NCBI GenBank assembly: GCA_965221985.1 | Contig: OZ244928.1 | Coordinates: 3,410,001 to 3,474,000 of the forward strand | Direction: 5' to 3' | DNA: 64,000 nucleotides | Source: J054 sp965221985 | GTDB lineage: Bacteria > Pseudomonadota > Gammaproteobacteria > Steroidobacterales > GCA-2729495 | In this document: positions 1 through 9,025 of the stretch, in pieces | Numbering within the stretch: the first letter of the stretch is position 1 | Layout: each line of letters begins with the position of its first letter | Program-made: the position numbers and the translations under genes | Notes under the pieces: model-generated | Databases searched by the model: none | Told to the model about the DNA's origin: nothing | The model's input: only the letters and a program-made list of their open reading frames with translations

Positions 1-52
1 CGCTGTCACCCAAGCGGAAAATGCGCGTAAGGCCAAATCGCGGAAGTCTTGA
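1..52 (+). CDS. C-terminal tail of an upstream gene (partial)
   Basis: An open frame enters from the left edge in frame 2 and ends at a TGA at 50-52. It encodes the last 16 residues (AVTQAENARKAKSRKS), a lysine/arginine-rich, plausible C-terminus. Nothing more can be said about the function. It would run toward the convergent ATPase gene that ends at 140. The alternative is a chance open frame of this length, so confidence is low. Confidence 0.3.
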   Translation, partial: AVTQAENARKAKSRKS

Positions 53-139
53 TTATTCGGGGTGCAAATTTCATCACCCAGATTGAGGTTACAGTCCTGG
101 AGAACCCGTCGTTGGACTGATTAGATTCAAGCTAGGAAA

Positions 140-1579
140 TTAGTTTGAGACCTGCAATTTTTTGCCACGAATTTGCAATTTTCCCGTGAAGAGACTCGCG
201 CCGGGCAGCCTGTCATGACCTACCATCACCAGAGCGATACCGCGCTGAACGAGATCTCGTAGAATTTTCAGCAGGCTTTCAATGGCCACTTGATCCAAAC
301 CCGAAAACGGCTCATCAAGCAATAAGACCTCGGGCTGCTGCACCAAGGCACGTGCCAATAGCACACGCCGAAACTGACCGTAGGATAGCCGTTGAATGAT
401 TTGCTCTGCATATTGCTCGGCATTGCAGGCGATCAAGGACTCTCGCACAAGCGCTTGGCGCTTAGAACTCATCGATGGAACGCGGCCAACGCTGGCGTTA
501 AATCCCGTGGCAACGCATTGGCTAGCCGTTAGCGCGGTCGAATAAATCGCTTGCAACTCATCCGCCACCAAACCAAGTCGCTGTCGGATATGCCAAACAT
601 TCGGCGGCGAACTAAGACCAAACCATTCGATTTCACCGCCCAGGGCTGGCCGCAAGTCCGCATTCAGCAAACGAATAAAACTAGATTTTCCGCTGCCGTT
701 CTCGCCATCCAAGCGCCAACGCTCGCCGGCGTGCAGAGTCCAATTAATATCCTCGAGCACGCGATGCGGACCTCGATACAAGCTTGCATGGCGAATTCTG
801 ATCAAGGGTTCTCCGCGCTCGTGTGGCGCAACCGACTGCATTACCGAAACCTTAGAGTCGGGAGCTTTCGCTGGCCCGCGAACTGCCGTGCGCAGGCGCC
901 CCTCCTGCAAGCTTGCCACCCGGTGAACAAACTCCGGCAATCGATCCACTTGATGCGTTGCGAGCACGATTTGTGTGCCGCTGGCGGCAACCTGCGCTAG
1001 CAGTTTTCCCAGTAAGCGGCGACTTGCTGTGTCCAAGCCGTCCGTAATTTCATCTAGAAGCAGAATCCGCGGCTTTCCCAGCAGCGCTCGTGCAAGCAGT
1101 AGCCGACGCTGTTCACCCCGTGATAATTCCAACAAGCGACCTTGGGCAAGATCCGCAAGATGCAGTTCGTTCAAAACACGCTGCAACGCTTGGAGTTCTC
1201 TTGCAGTCAAACGACGACGCAAAATGGGACTATCGTCCAAACCGGTCGCGACGAAGTCTACCGCGCGCAAATTACGCCGCCGCCGGATAAATCGATCTTG
1301 CAACTCTGGCGTGACGAGACGAATCACGGCGCGAGCACTAACGGCATCAAACTCTGGACCTGAACCAAAGTTGTACTCGCGCTCACCACCGGGAGCGGGC
1401 CAAAGTTCACCGGCGATTAATTTTAGAAAACTAGTTTTTCCGGCACCATTCCCACCCAGAACTGCCCAATGCTGGCCCGCTTGCAGCGTCCAGGTGATCT
1501 CTCTGAGCACGACACGTCCATTCAACACGACCCTCACATTGCGCAGCGCAACGGGGGCAAGGCTGTCAGCTAACTTCAT
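140..1579 (-). CDS. ModF/PhrA-like ABC protein with two ATPase domains
   Basis: Soluble ABC protein of about 479 residues with two fused nucleotide-binding domains and no membrane segment. The first domain has a Walker A (GGNGAGKTS, near residue 42), a signature-like LSRGEQ and a Walker B followed by DEITDGLD. The second repeats this with GENGSGKSS (near 295), LSYGQ and LLLDEPFSGLD. Length and tandem layout match ModF/PhrA, linked in the literature to molybdate uptake loci, but no mod transport genes are nearby. The start is taken at the ATG at 1577-1579, inside the end of the fadD-like gene (14-nt overlap), which suggests translational coupling. The substrate partner is unknown. Confidence 0.8.
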   Translation of the reverse strand: MKLADSLAPVALRNVRVVLNGRVVLREITWTLQAGQHWAVLGGNGAGKTSFLKLIAGELWPAPGGEREYNFGSGPEFDAVSARAVIRLVTPELQDRFIRRRRNLRAVDFVATGLDDSPILRRRLTARELQALQRVLNELHLADLAQGRLLELSRGEQRRLLLARALLGKPRILLLDEITDGLDTASRRLLGKLLAQVAASGTQIVLATHQVDRLPEFVHRVASLQEGRLRTAVRGPAKAPDSKVSVMQSVAPHERGEPLIRIRHASLYRGPHRVLEDINWTLHAGERWRLDGENGSGKSSFIRLLNADLRPALGGEIEWFGLSSPPNVWHIRQRLGLVADELQAIYSTALTASQCVATGFNASVGRVPSMSSKRQALVRESLIACNAEQYAEQIIQRLSYGQFRRVLLARALVQQPEVLLLDEPFSGLDQVAIESLLKILRDLVQRGIALVMVGHDRLPGASLFTGKLQIRGKKLQVSN

Positions 1580-3233
1580 CCCGCAAGGCACGACGCAAGA
1601 TCTTGCCTACATTGGACTTGGGTAATTCGTCGCGAAATTCAACGTGGTCAGGCGCCTTATAGGCCGCTAGATTCGCGCGGCAGTATGCGATCAATTCTTG
1701 CTCGGTCAAACTGGCGCCCGGCCGTAGCACGGCGAAAATCTTAACGGCTTCACCGCTCTCCTCGTCAGGAATGCCAATGCAGGCGCACTCAAGCACATCG
1801 GGATGTAGCGTGGCAACGTTCTCAATTTCGTTGGGATAGACGTTGAAGCCGGAAACCAAAATCATATCTTTCTTGCGATCGACAATCTTGAAGTAGCCAC
1901 CTTCGTCCATCACAGCGATGTCGCCCGTCTTGAGATAGCCATCTTCGGTCATGGCGGCCGCCGTGGACACTTCGTCCTGCCAATAACCCACCATGAGCTG
2001 TGGACCTTTCGCGCAAATTTCCCCGGCTTCTCCCAGGGGCACTTCCTCACCCGCATCATCGCGCAAACTCAGGTCCGTACTCGGTAGAGGTAAACCGATA
2101 CTGCCGCTGTAGGCGCTTAAATCAGGTCTGTTACTGGTCAGTACTGGTGAAGTCTCGGACAGGCCATAACCTTCCAATATTGCTGTGCCAGTGCGCTTAG
2201 CCCACTGGGCCGCAGTAAATTCCAGCACGGCCATACCACCTGCCGAAACTAGTTTTAGCTGAGAAAAATCGACCTTATCAAGAGCGGGAAAGTCCACCAG
2301 ACTTTGGTACAAGGTGTTAACGCCAGTGATGGCGGTGAGCTTCCATTTGGCCATCTCGTTCACAAACGCTTTGGTATCGCGGGGGTCTAGAATCAATACG
2401 TTGTGCGCCCCAAGATCCATGTAGGCCAAGCAATTACAGGTCAGAGCATAGACATGATAAAGGGGTAAGGCTGTAATCACAGTTTCCACGCCCGGTTTTA
2501 TTCGTGAGGAAAACCAAGTATTGATTTGGCGCACGTTAGCCACCAAATTCCCGTGAGTCAGGGTCGCGCCTTTTGAAAGGCCAGTGGTACCCCCGGTGTA
2601 CTGCAAACAGGCAATATCAGCGCTGGTCAATGACTCTGGCCGCAAACCTGGCCGCGATGGCATGAGGGCACGATCCAAGTCTACGGCCCCGGGCAAATCG
2701 TAAGGCCGCACAAGTCTTTTCACGTACCGCACGACGAAATTAACTAGCCAGCGTCGCGGCAATCCCAAAAAGTCGCCGATTTTTGTCACAATCACATGTT
2801 CGATCGGTGTGTCGGCCAAAACTTTCGCTAGCGTCGCGGCACTGTTTTCAACCACGACAATAGCCCGAGCACCGCTGTCCTCCAATTGATGTTGCAATTC
2901 TCGGCCCGTGTAAAACGGGTTCACGTTGACGATCACCAAACCTGCCCGCAGCACCGCAAAAAGTGCCACGGGATATTGCAGAATGTTGGGCATCATCAGG
3001 GCCACGCGGTCGCCGCGCTGCAAGCCCAAATCATTCTGCAAATACGCCGCTAACCGAGCCGTTAGATCATCCATCTCGGCATAGTTCAGCGTTCGGCCCA
3101 AGCTGGAAAAGGCAGGCAAGTCGGGGTAATCGAGACAGGCACGATCAAAGATATCAACCAAGCTCTCATTGGGATCAAGATCGACAACAGCTGGGACGCC
3201 AGGGGGATAGCTTTTCAACCAGAGTTTTTCCAT
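1566..3233 (-). CDS. fadD: Long-chain fatty acid-CoA ligase (FadD-type)
   Basis: Acyl/AMP-forming ligase of about 555 residues that would activate fatty acids to acyl-CoA in the cytoplasm. The AMP-binding loop YTGGTTGLSKGA, the GYGLSETSP motif, the TGD motif in YLKTGDIAV and the C-terminal catalytic lysine region (SNVGKILRR) are all visible. The start MEKLWLKSYPPG at 3231-3233 is preferred over an upstream in-frame codon because it matches the usual FadD N-terminus. It is transcribed ahead of and overlapping the ModF-like ATPase. It is divergent from the mevalonate operon across about 170 nt. Chain-length preference cannot be read from the sequence. Confidence 0.88.
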   Translation of the reverse strand: MEKLWLKSYPPGVPAVVDLDPNESLVDIFDRACLDYPDLPAFSSLGRTLNYAEMDDLTARLAAYLQNDLGLQRGDRVALMMPNILQYPVALFAVLRAGLVIVNVNPFYTGRELQHQLEDSGARAIVVVENSAATLAKVLADTPIEHVIVTKIGDFLGLPRRWLVNFVVRYVKRLVRPYDLPGAVDLDRALMPSRPGLRPESLTSADIACLQYTGGTTGLSKGATLTHGNLVANVRQINTWFSSRIKPGVETVITALPLYHVYALTCNCLAYMDLGAHNVLILDPRDTKAFVNEMAKWKLTAITGVNTLYQSLVDFPALDKVDFSQLKLVSAGGMAVLEFTAAQWAKRTGTAILEGYGLSETSPVLTSNRPDLSAYSGSIGLPLPSTDLSLRDDAGEEVPLGEAGEICAKGPQLMVGYWQDEVSTAAAMTEDGYLKTGDIAVMDEGGYFKIVDRKKDMILVSGFNVYPNEIENVATLHPDVLECACIGIPDEESGEAVKIFAVLRPGASLTEQELIAYCRANLAAYKAPDHVEFRDELPKSNVGKILRRALRDEVS

Positions 3234-3403
3234 AAAGCCGGACTTTGATGGTATGAGCGACGCACATTGTCGCATCGCCTAATCCGCAATGCATCCGGAC
3301 AGTAGATTTGGCAGAAATCCAGGTTTCCTGTTACGGTGCGATTAGCCCAAACAGTCAAGCAGGCGTACGTCATCAAAGATTCTTTGACAGCTTGGAGCCC
3401 ATT

Positions 3404-5656
3404 GTGAGCGGATCTAGAATTCCGAATTTCTATCGCATGAGCGTCAGAGAACGCGTGCAGGCTGTGCACGATCGCGGTTTGTTGACCGATCAAGATTTTG
3501 ATCGTCTGGCCGCGGGTGAAGCCACACTAAATCTAAACGCCGCCGACAAAATGATCGAGAACGTCATTGGCGTTCTCGGCATGCCCATCGGGCTGGCCTT
3601 AAATTTCCTGATCAATAGCCGGGAGTATGTTGTGCCGGTGGCTGTGGAAGAACCTTCCATCGTCGCCGCCTTGAGCTCCGCAGCTAAACTCGCGCGTCCC
3701 TCCGGCGGGTTCACAACCACATCGACGGCGCCAATACTCATTGGCCAGATTCAGGTACTGGACGTTGCCGATTTGCAACGCGGCCGCGCCACTATTCTTG
3801 AGCACAAGCAAGAAATCCTTGATCTCGCCAATAGCTTTCACCCGCGCATGGTGGCACGCGGGGGCGGTGCAGTTGATATCGAAGTTAACAGCTTCGCCAT
3901 GCAATCCATGGCGGGAGAAATGCTGGTTGTCAATCTGCTAGTTGATACTCGCGATGCCATGGGTGCGAACCTTGTCAACGGCATGTGCGAAGGCGTGGCC
4001 TCGCTTGTGGAAACCCTGACCGAGGGCAAAGTTTTTCTCCGAATATTGTCGAATCTGGCAGATCGCGCGCTAGCCTGCGCAGAGGTCTGCCTGCCCGTCG
4101 ATGCCTTGGAGGGAAAAGGTTTCGATGGTAAACGCGTGCGTGATGGCATCATCATTGCAGCCGATTTCGCGCATGCCGACCCCTATCGAGCCGCCACACA
4201 TAATAAAGGCATCATGAATGGCATCGACGCCGTCGCCTTAGCCACGGGTAACGATTGGCGAGCCATAGAGTCCGGTGCACATGCTTATGCGGCACGCCAT
4301 GGACGCTACAGTTCCATGTCGCAATGGTGGGCCGATGGCGACGGCAATCTACGTGGACGACTAGAGCTACCCATGAAAGTAGGTATCGTCGGTGGTCCCT
4401 TGGAGTCTAATCCGGGCGTTGCCATGAATCTTCGTCTGCTGGGCGTAAAAAGCGCGACCGAACTAGCGGAAGTCATGGTCGCTGTGGGCTTAGCCCAAAA
4501 CTTCGCGGCGCTTCGTGCGCTCGCCACTGAGGGCATTCAGACTGGACACATGAATCTGCATGCACGCACCGTGGTAAAGGCGGCCGGCACACCGGCGGAA
4601 CTCTTTGATGAGGTACTGGAAATTTTACTCCGCGACGGCAACATCAAAGTTTGGCGCGCGGAAGAAATTCTGCGCGACTTACAGCAAGAACGGCGCGGCC
4701 CTGAGCGGCGCAAACGGACCGCGGAACAAGGTGCCGGCGTGGGCTACGGCAAAGTCATTCTATTGGGTGAACACGCGGTGGTTTACGGAAGACATGCCAT
4801 CGCCGTACCGGTTCCCTTGGCCATGCGTGCCGTGGTGGAAGACGCCAACAGCGGAGTACAACTGCTGGTTCCGCGCTGGGGTATTGAATACCAACTAGTC
4901 AAACCGCCCGAGCAACGCCGCTCTTTCGAGCGAGCCGCGGGCGTAATTTTGGATCAGCTGGGCTTGGGTGATAAGCCCATGCGCATCGAGGTTTTTCCGG
5001 ATGTGCCGCGGGGCATGGGCATGGGCGGCTCGGCCGCGCTGGCGGTCGCCATCATTAGAGCACTGGATATTCACTTTGGTTTGCAGCTATCCGACGAGCG
5101 GGTGAATGAATTGGCCTTGGAATCGGAAAAAATCGCCCATGGTCAACCCAGCGGCATTGACAATACTCTTGCCACCTATGGCCGCGCTACACTGTACCGT
5201 CGCGGGAACCCACCGTTAGTGGAATCATTGCAGATTACCCAGCCCCTCAACATTGTCGTGGGCATGACCCATAATGAAGGCTTGACAGCCAAGACGGTGG
5301 CGCATGTTCGCCAAGCAAGAGAACGCAACCCAAAGCTCTATGAAAAAATCTTTGATGACATTGATGCGCTGGTTTTGCAAGCAGTGGCTGCCTTGCGAGA
5401 TAACAATATCGAGGCCCTGGGTGACTTAATGAATGTATGCCAAGGCTTGTTAAACGCCCTACAAGTTTCCACGCCCGAACTAGAACGCTTAATCGGCATT
5501 GCACGCCAAGCCGGTGCTCTGGGCGCGAAGTTGACCGGAGGGGGTGGCGGTGGCGCGATGATCGCGCTTTGCGACGATAAGGTCCGAGATGTAGAGGAAG
5601 CCATTGAGCGACAGGGCTTCCGATGCCTGCGCCTACAGGCGAGTAGCGACCATTGA
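3404..5656 (+). CDS. Fused class II HMG-CoA reductase / mevalonate kinase
   Basis: A bifunctional protein of about 750 residues. Residues 1-425 are a class II HMG-CoA reductase: N-terminal SRIPNFYRMS, ENVIG near 52, DAMGAN near 184 and the catalytic-histidine segment GHMNLHAR near 380. After a charged linker (QQERRGPERRKR), residues 445-750 are a GHMP mevalonate kinase with GKVILLGEHAVVYG, the ATP loop PRGMGMGGSAA near 535 and KLTGGGGGG near 709. It would therefore turn HMG-CoA into mevalonate and then phosphomevalonate. The GTG at 3404 is chosen because GGAG lies 6 nt before it and the protein then begins like other class II reductases; an upstream TTG at 3308 adds an unlikely leader. Its stop overlaps the idi start by 4 nt. 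Confidence 0.92.
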   Translation: MSGSRIPNFYRMSVRERVQAVHDRGLLTDQDFDRLAAGEATLNLNAADKMIENVIGVLGMPIGLALNFLINSREYVVPVAVEEPSIVAALSSAAKLARPSGGFTTTSTAPILIGQIQVLDVADLQRGRATILEHKQEILDLANSFHPRMVARGGGAVDIEVNSFAMQSMAGEMLVVNLLVDTRDAMGANLVNGMCEGVASLVETLTEGKVFLRILSNLADRALACAEVCLPVDALEGKGFDGKRVRDGIIIAADFAHADPYRAATHNKGIMNGIDAVALATGNDWRAIESGAHAYAARHGRYSSMSQWWADGDGNLRGRLELPMKVGIVGGPLESNPGVAMNLRLLGVKSATELAEVMVAVGLAQNFAALRALATEGIQTGHMNLHARTVVKAAGTPAELFDEVLEILLRDGNIKVWRAEEILRDLQQERRGPERRKRTAEQGAGVGYGKVILLGEHAVVYGRHAIAVPVPLAMRAVVEDANSGVQLLVPRWGIEYQLVKPPEQRRSFERAAGVILDQLGLGDKPMRIEVFPDVPRGMGMGGSAALAVAIIRALDIHFGLQLSDERVNELALESEKIAHGQPSGIDNTLATYGRATLYRRGNPPLVESLQITQPLNIVVGMTHNEGLTAKTVAHVRQARERNPKLYEKIFDDIDALVLQAVAALRDNNIEALGDLMNVCQGLLNALQVSTPELERLIGIARQAGALGAKLTGGGGGGAMIALCDDKVRDVEEAIERQGFRCLRLQASSDH

Positions 5657-6216
5657 GCGCAGTTAGAGAGACCGTTTCCAGCCCTTCTGAGTTGCTGATT
5701 CTCGTCGATCAGGACGATCAAGAAATTGGCGTCAGCTCAAAAGCCGACTGTCATAGCGGCGATGGGATTCTCCATAGAGCCTTTTCGGTATTTCTTTTCA
5801 ATGATGACGGAGAGCTACTCCTGCAACAACGCAGTGAGCACAAGCCTTTATGGCCTCTGTACTGGTCAAACAGTTGCTGCAGTCACCCGCGCGCTGGTGA
5901 GCAAATCGAGGCCGCGGCCCATCGACGAATTGCCGAGGAACTTTCGCTGACCTGCGAACTAGAATTTTTGTACAAGTTCACTTACCAAGCGAGCTTCGGC
6001 CAACTGGGGTCCGAACGTGAGTTTTGCTCGGTATTTGCCGGCAGGCATCAAGGTCAAGTTACGGCGCACCCGGAAGAAATCGCCGCCTGGCGCTACGTAA
6101 CTCCCGAGCGGCTGACAGCTGAAATCGCAGCCGAACCTCAGCAGTTTACCCCGTGGCTAATGATGGAATGGGCACAAATTCGCCACGATAATCTGCTTGA
6201 TCTACTGAAACCATAA
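5653..6216 (+). CDS. idi: Isopentenyl-diphosphate delta-isomerase, type I
   Basis: Nudix-fold isomerase of 187 residues interconverting IPP and DMAPP, the last step of the mevalonate route to isoprenoid precursors. The catalytic cysteine lies in SNSCCSHPRAGE, the metal-binding histidines in DCHSGDGILHRAF, and the paired glutamates in EREFCSVFAG. The start is a TTG at 5653 overlapping the stop of the reductase/kinase gene (TTGA); no ATG exists near the expected N-terminus, so expression probably depends on coupling to the upstream gene. Sharing an operon with the fused enzyme supports a complete mevalonate pathway in this organism, although HMG-CoA synthase, phosphomevalonate kinase and the decarboxylase are not in the window. 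Confidence 0.93.
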   Translation: MSAVRETVSSPSELLILVDQDDQEIGVSSKADCHSGDGILHRAFSVFLFNDDGELLLQQRSEHKPLWPLYWSNSCCSHPRAGEQIEAAAHRRIAEELSLTCELEFLYKFTYQASFGQLGSEREFCSVFAGRHQGQVTAHPEEIAAWRYVTPERLTAEIAAEPQQFTPWLMMEWAQIRHDNLLDLLKP

Positions 6217-6227
6217 GCCAAAGAATC

Positions 6228-7040
6228 ATGTCAAATCTGGTTATTACCGGCAGCACCAAAGGCATCGGACGAGGCCTAGCCGAGGAATTCGTTAAGCGCG
6301 GACACCGAGTCATGGTATCCAGCCGGAGCCAGTCAGATGCCGAGCAAGTGGCCAATGAGTTAACGACCCTTGGCCCCGGTAAAGCCAGCGGCACTCAATG
6401 TGATGTCAGCAAGCTGGCAGACGTGCAAGCGCTCTGGGAACAAGCTGCAGAGCAATTCAATAGTATCGACATATGGATCAACAATGCGGGACATGCCACC
6501 GCGCGTTACGCGGTACATGAAGTCCCCGAATCTACCGTGCATACCCTCGTGGACAGCAACCTCAAGGGCACGATTTTTGGCTCACAAGTGGCTGTGCGGG
6601 GTTTCCGTAACCAAGGTTCCGGTGCCCTGTACAACACGCTGGGAGGCAGTTTTGATGGCAAGCGTTTGACACCTAATATGGGTGTTTATAGTTCAACCAA
6701 AGCCGCCATCTGGCTACTTTCAAAATATTTGCTGGCGGAAAACAAAGACCAAGGTTTCCTAATCGGCATGATCAGCCCGGGTATGCTGATATCCGACAAC
6801 TGGTTTTCCGAGCAAAAACAACTATCCGAAGCGGAGTGGCAAGAAATTAAGCCCGTATTGAATGTACTCTGCGATCACGTTGATGTCGCTACGCCCTGGT
6901 TAGCGGATGAAATCCTCGCTAACAAGGAGCATGGCAAGCGAATCGCCTGGCTAACCACGGGAAAAATCATGCGACGTTTTTTCCAGGCGAAGGTTTTAGG
7001 CCGTAAACGTGACTTATTCAGTCGGTATGGCTTGAGTTAA
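6228..7040 (+). CDS. Short-chain dehydrogenase/reductase
   Basis: Classical-type SDR of 270 residues with the nucleotide-binding TGSTKGIG at residues 7-14, the structural motif NNAG, and the catalytic pair in YSSTKAA. Residues after the second strand (VSSRSQ) suit NADP(H). It starts 11 nt after idi on the same strand, so it is probably in the mevalonate operon and may act on an isoprenoid alcohol or ketone, but that is inference from position alone. The N-terminal third resembles plant-type chlorophyll b reductase-like SDRs, which is common for unassigned bacterial members. It overlaps the convergent propeller gene by 4 nt at its 3' end. Confidence 0.85.
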   Translation: MSNLVITGSTKGIGRGLAEEFVKRGHRVMVSSRSQSDAEQVANELTTLGPGKASGTQCDVSKLADVQALWEQAAEQFNSIDIWINNAGHATARYAVHEVPESTVHTLVDSNLKGTIFGSQVAVRGFRNQGSGALYNTLGGSFDGKRLTPNMGVYSSTKAAIWLLSKYLLAENKDQGFLIGMISPGMLISDNWFSEQKQLSEAEWQEIKPVLNVLCDHVDVATPWLADEILANKEHGKRIAWLTTGKIMRRFFQAKVLGRKRDLFSRYGLS

Positions 7041-8386
7041 GACTGTGGCCGATCTCTAGGCACCGCGTCTTGCGTACTGGCCTTGCCTTCATGGACCACC
7101 CGCCATATCACATTAGCGCCGTCGTCCGAAACCAATAAGGAACCATCCGGCAACACCGCCAGGCCAACGGCCCGTCCATGCACGGTGCCGCGCTCCGCAT
7201 CAGCAATAAACCCGGTCAAGAAAGGCTCAATGACGCCGGTTGGCAAACCCCCCTGAAAAGGCAAAAAAATCACATCGGGCCCGATGAAGTCCGCCCGGCC
7301 TACCCCGGCACGGCGAGCCACAAATGCGCCTTGCCGGTAACGGCCAGGAAAGCTCTTTTTCGTATAGAACAGTAGGCCCAGTGGGACGGAATGCCCACCC
7401 AATGCGAGTTCGGGCACTCGCGCGCGCGACTTCGCCTCCGCCACTTTATCCGGCGCAATGCGCATCTGAGTTGGATCAGGATAAGTGCCAAAATAAACCC
7501 ATGGCCAACCGTAAAATGCATTGTCGACCACACGGGCTAGATAGTCAGGCGGGATCTTGGCGCCCAAACCATCACGCTCGTTGACCGTGGTCCACAACTC
7601 GCCGGTCCGCGGCTCGAAAGCCAAGCCCACTGGATTGCGCAAGCCGGTCGCATACAATCGCTTACCGCTGCCGTCAATATTTAACTCCCAGATCGCAGCG
7701 CGTTCCGGATGTTCATTGCCCTGCGCATTGACATCCGTCGCCGAACCCACGCTCAGATAGAACTTGGCCCCGTCGGGACCGACCACCAAACTGCGCGTCC
7801 AATGATTGTTCCAGGGATTAATTTCTTCTCCGGCCGGAATATCCAAGATCTTTTCGGGCGCTGCCTCGATGCTGGTCGTGCCCTCCTCGTACGGGAATCT
7901 AAGTAGGGCATTAGTATTGGCAACGTAGAAGAACCCCTCATGCAGTAACATGCCATGGGGCTGATTCAAGTCATCGATAAAGACCGTACGCAATAATCCA
8001 TTTGGCGTTTGGCGCAGCAAGATAATGTTGTTCGCGGACGGGCCGAAAACATCTTGCTTTATCAGCTCCTGCAAGACTTCGGGCGGAAACCCGCCCATGC
8101 TCTCGGTGCGCGCCTGAGTGACTAGCACGTCGCCGTTAGGCAATACATACAACCATCGACAGTTGTCAAAACCATCCGCGAATCTTTCGACCCGAAAACC
8201 CATGGGCGCCTTGGGAACGGCGCCGTCGATCCAACCGATCACTTCAGGACGCCGATACGTGCTATCACCGCCGAGCGGCAATTCAGGAACCGGCGGACTG
8301 TTTAAGGGTCTAGCAATGGTCGGCGCGACGACCAAGACGGCCATTAAGAGGACTAGAGAATGCAACATGCGGCGATCATAGCGCAT
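7037..8386 (-). CDS. Exported PQQ-type sugar/sorbosone dehydrogenase-like propeller
   Basis: A 449-residue protein with an N-terminal signal peptide (basic start, then a hydrophobic run ending near TIARP). The body has repeated propeller blades (GDVLVTQART, MLLHEGFFYVAN, YLSVGSATDVNAQG, NPVGLAFEP, VLPDGSLLVSDDGANVIWRV), typical of the L-sorbosone/glucose dehydrogenase superfamily acting in the periplasm. The sequence does not show whether PQQ is bound, and the natural substrate is unknown. A second in-frame ATG at 8368 is an alternative start that keeps the signal peptide. It is convergent with the SDR gene. Confidence 0.8.
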   Translation of the reverse strand: MRYDRRMLHSLVLLMAVLVVAPTIARPLNSPPVPELPLGGDSTYRRPEVIGWIDGAVPKAPMGFRVERFADGFDNCRWLYVLPNGDVLVTQARTESMGGFPPEVLQELIKQDVFGPSANNIILLRQTPNGLLRTVFIDDLNQPHGMLLHEGFFYVANTNALLRFPYEEGTTSIEAAPEKILDIPAGEEINPWNNHWTRSLVVGPDGAKFYLSVGSATDVNAQGNEHPERAAIWELNIDGSGKRLYATGLRNPVGLAFEPRTGELWTTVNERDGLGAKIPPDYLARVVDNAFYGWPWVYFGTYPDPTQMRIAPDKVAEAKSRARVPELALGGHSVPLGLLFYTKKSFPGRYRQGAFVARRAGVGRADFIGPDVIFLPFQGGLPTGVIEPFLTGFIADAERGTVHGRAVGLAVLPDGSLLVSDDGANVIWRVVHEGKASTQDAVPRDRPQS

Positions 8387-8435
8387 GCGCCGGGGCCCTC
8401 AGCAATGCTGCTCAGGAAAAGAGTCCGCCGGATAT

Positions 8436-8828
8436 CTAAAAGCCCAGGCGCCACTCCACGGTCACGGTTTCGCTGCGGTCATCGAAATCTAAACTCATAC
8501 CCGAAGATGGCTTCCACCCGGCGACCAGATCTGGTCGAACAGCATAAGTTTCAGGCGCTGGTGCCCAGGCTGAGGGGGGCTTGTCCCGCCGTTCGAAACT
8601 GTGTGCAAATAGTGGCTCGCGAATTGTCCTCGGCTCGGCAGGCGCGGCCGACGCTTTATCCCGGTTCGGAATACGAGTTGCATCATCCGAGTCCAGCTTA
8701 GGCAGATCAGTATTGAGCTTACGAGCCGCGGTCTGGGGCCGTGCATCGTCCGCCGACGCGGACGAAACCGCCAGCGCGAGATAGAGGCAAGCAAGCCCCA
8801 TGGATAGACGCAACAACAGCCAGGACAT
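8436..8828 (-). CDS. Small exported protein of unknown function
   Basis: About 130 residues with a clear signal peptide (MSWLLLRLSMGLACLYLALAVSSASA), then a charged, proline-rich segment and a C-terminus with alternating hydrophobic residues ending in the aromatic WRLGF, as in many outer-membrane-targeted strands. I do not recognise a family. The start is placed at 8828 to give a compact signal peptide; an upstream start at 8855 adds nine residues. It lies 49 nt upstream of the propeller gene on the same strand, so the two may be co-transcribed. Confidence 0.5.
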   Translation of the reverse strand: MSWLLLRLSMGLACLYLALAVSSASADDARPQTAARKLNTDLPKLDSDDATRIPNRDKASAAPAEPRTIREPLFAHSFERRDKPPSAWAPAPETYAVRPDLVAGWKPSSGMSLDFDDRSETVTVEWRLGF

Positions 8829-8972
8829 AGCAAACAATCCGAATCGGTCTAGCACCGAGGGTTACAACAAGACCTGCAGAATAGTGCTTAGCCAATGCCA
8901 GTGCCGGGATTAGGATCACCGTTTACTGGGCCTTTATGGAATTCTGTAAACTGGCCGAAAATAATTATTATG

Positions 8973-9001
8973 GAAAAAGAAAGGGGGCTCTCGCCCCCTT
9001 T
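8973..9001 (-). terminator. Rho-independent terminator of hsp20
   Basis: Perfect 9-bp stem AAAGGGGGC (8980-8988) with GCCCCCTTT (8993-9001) and a TCTC loop. Read on the minus strand it is followed by CTTTTTCC, a T tract. It lies just downstream of the hsp20 stop at 9026. Confidence 0.85.
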
Positions 9002-9025
9002 GCCAGATCCAACGAGACGTCAGCC

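Noticed and set aside
3308..3403. N-terminal extension of the reductase/kinase from a TTG at 3308
   Set aside because: The added 32 residues do not resemble the family N-terminus, while the GTG at 3404 has a well-placed ribosome site.
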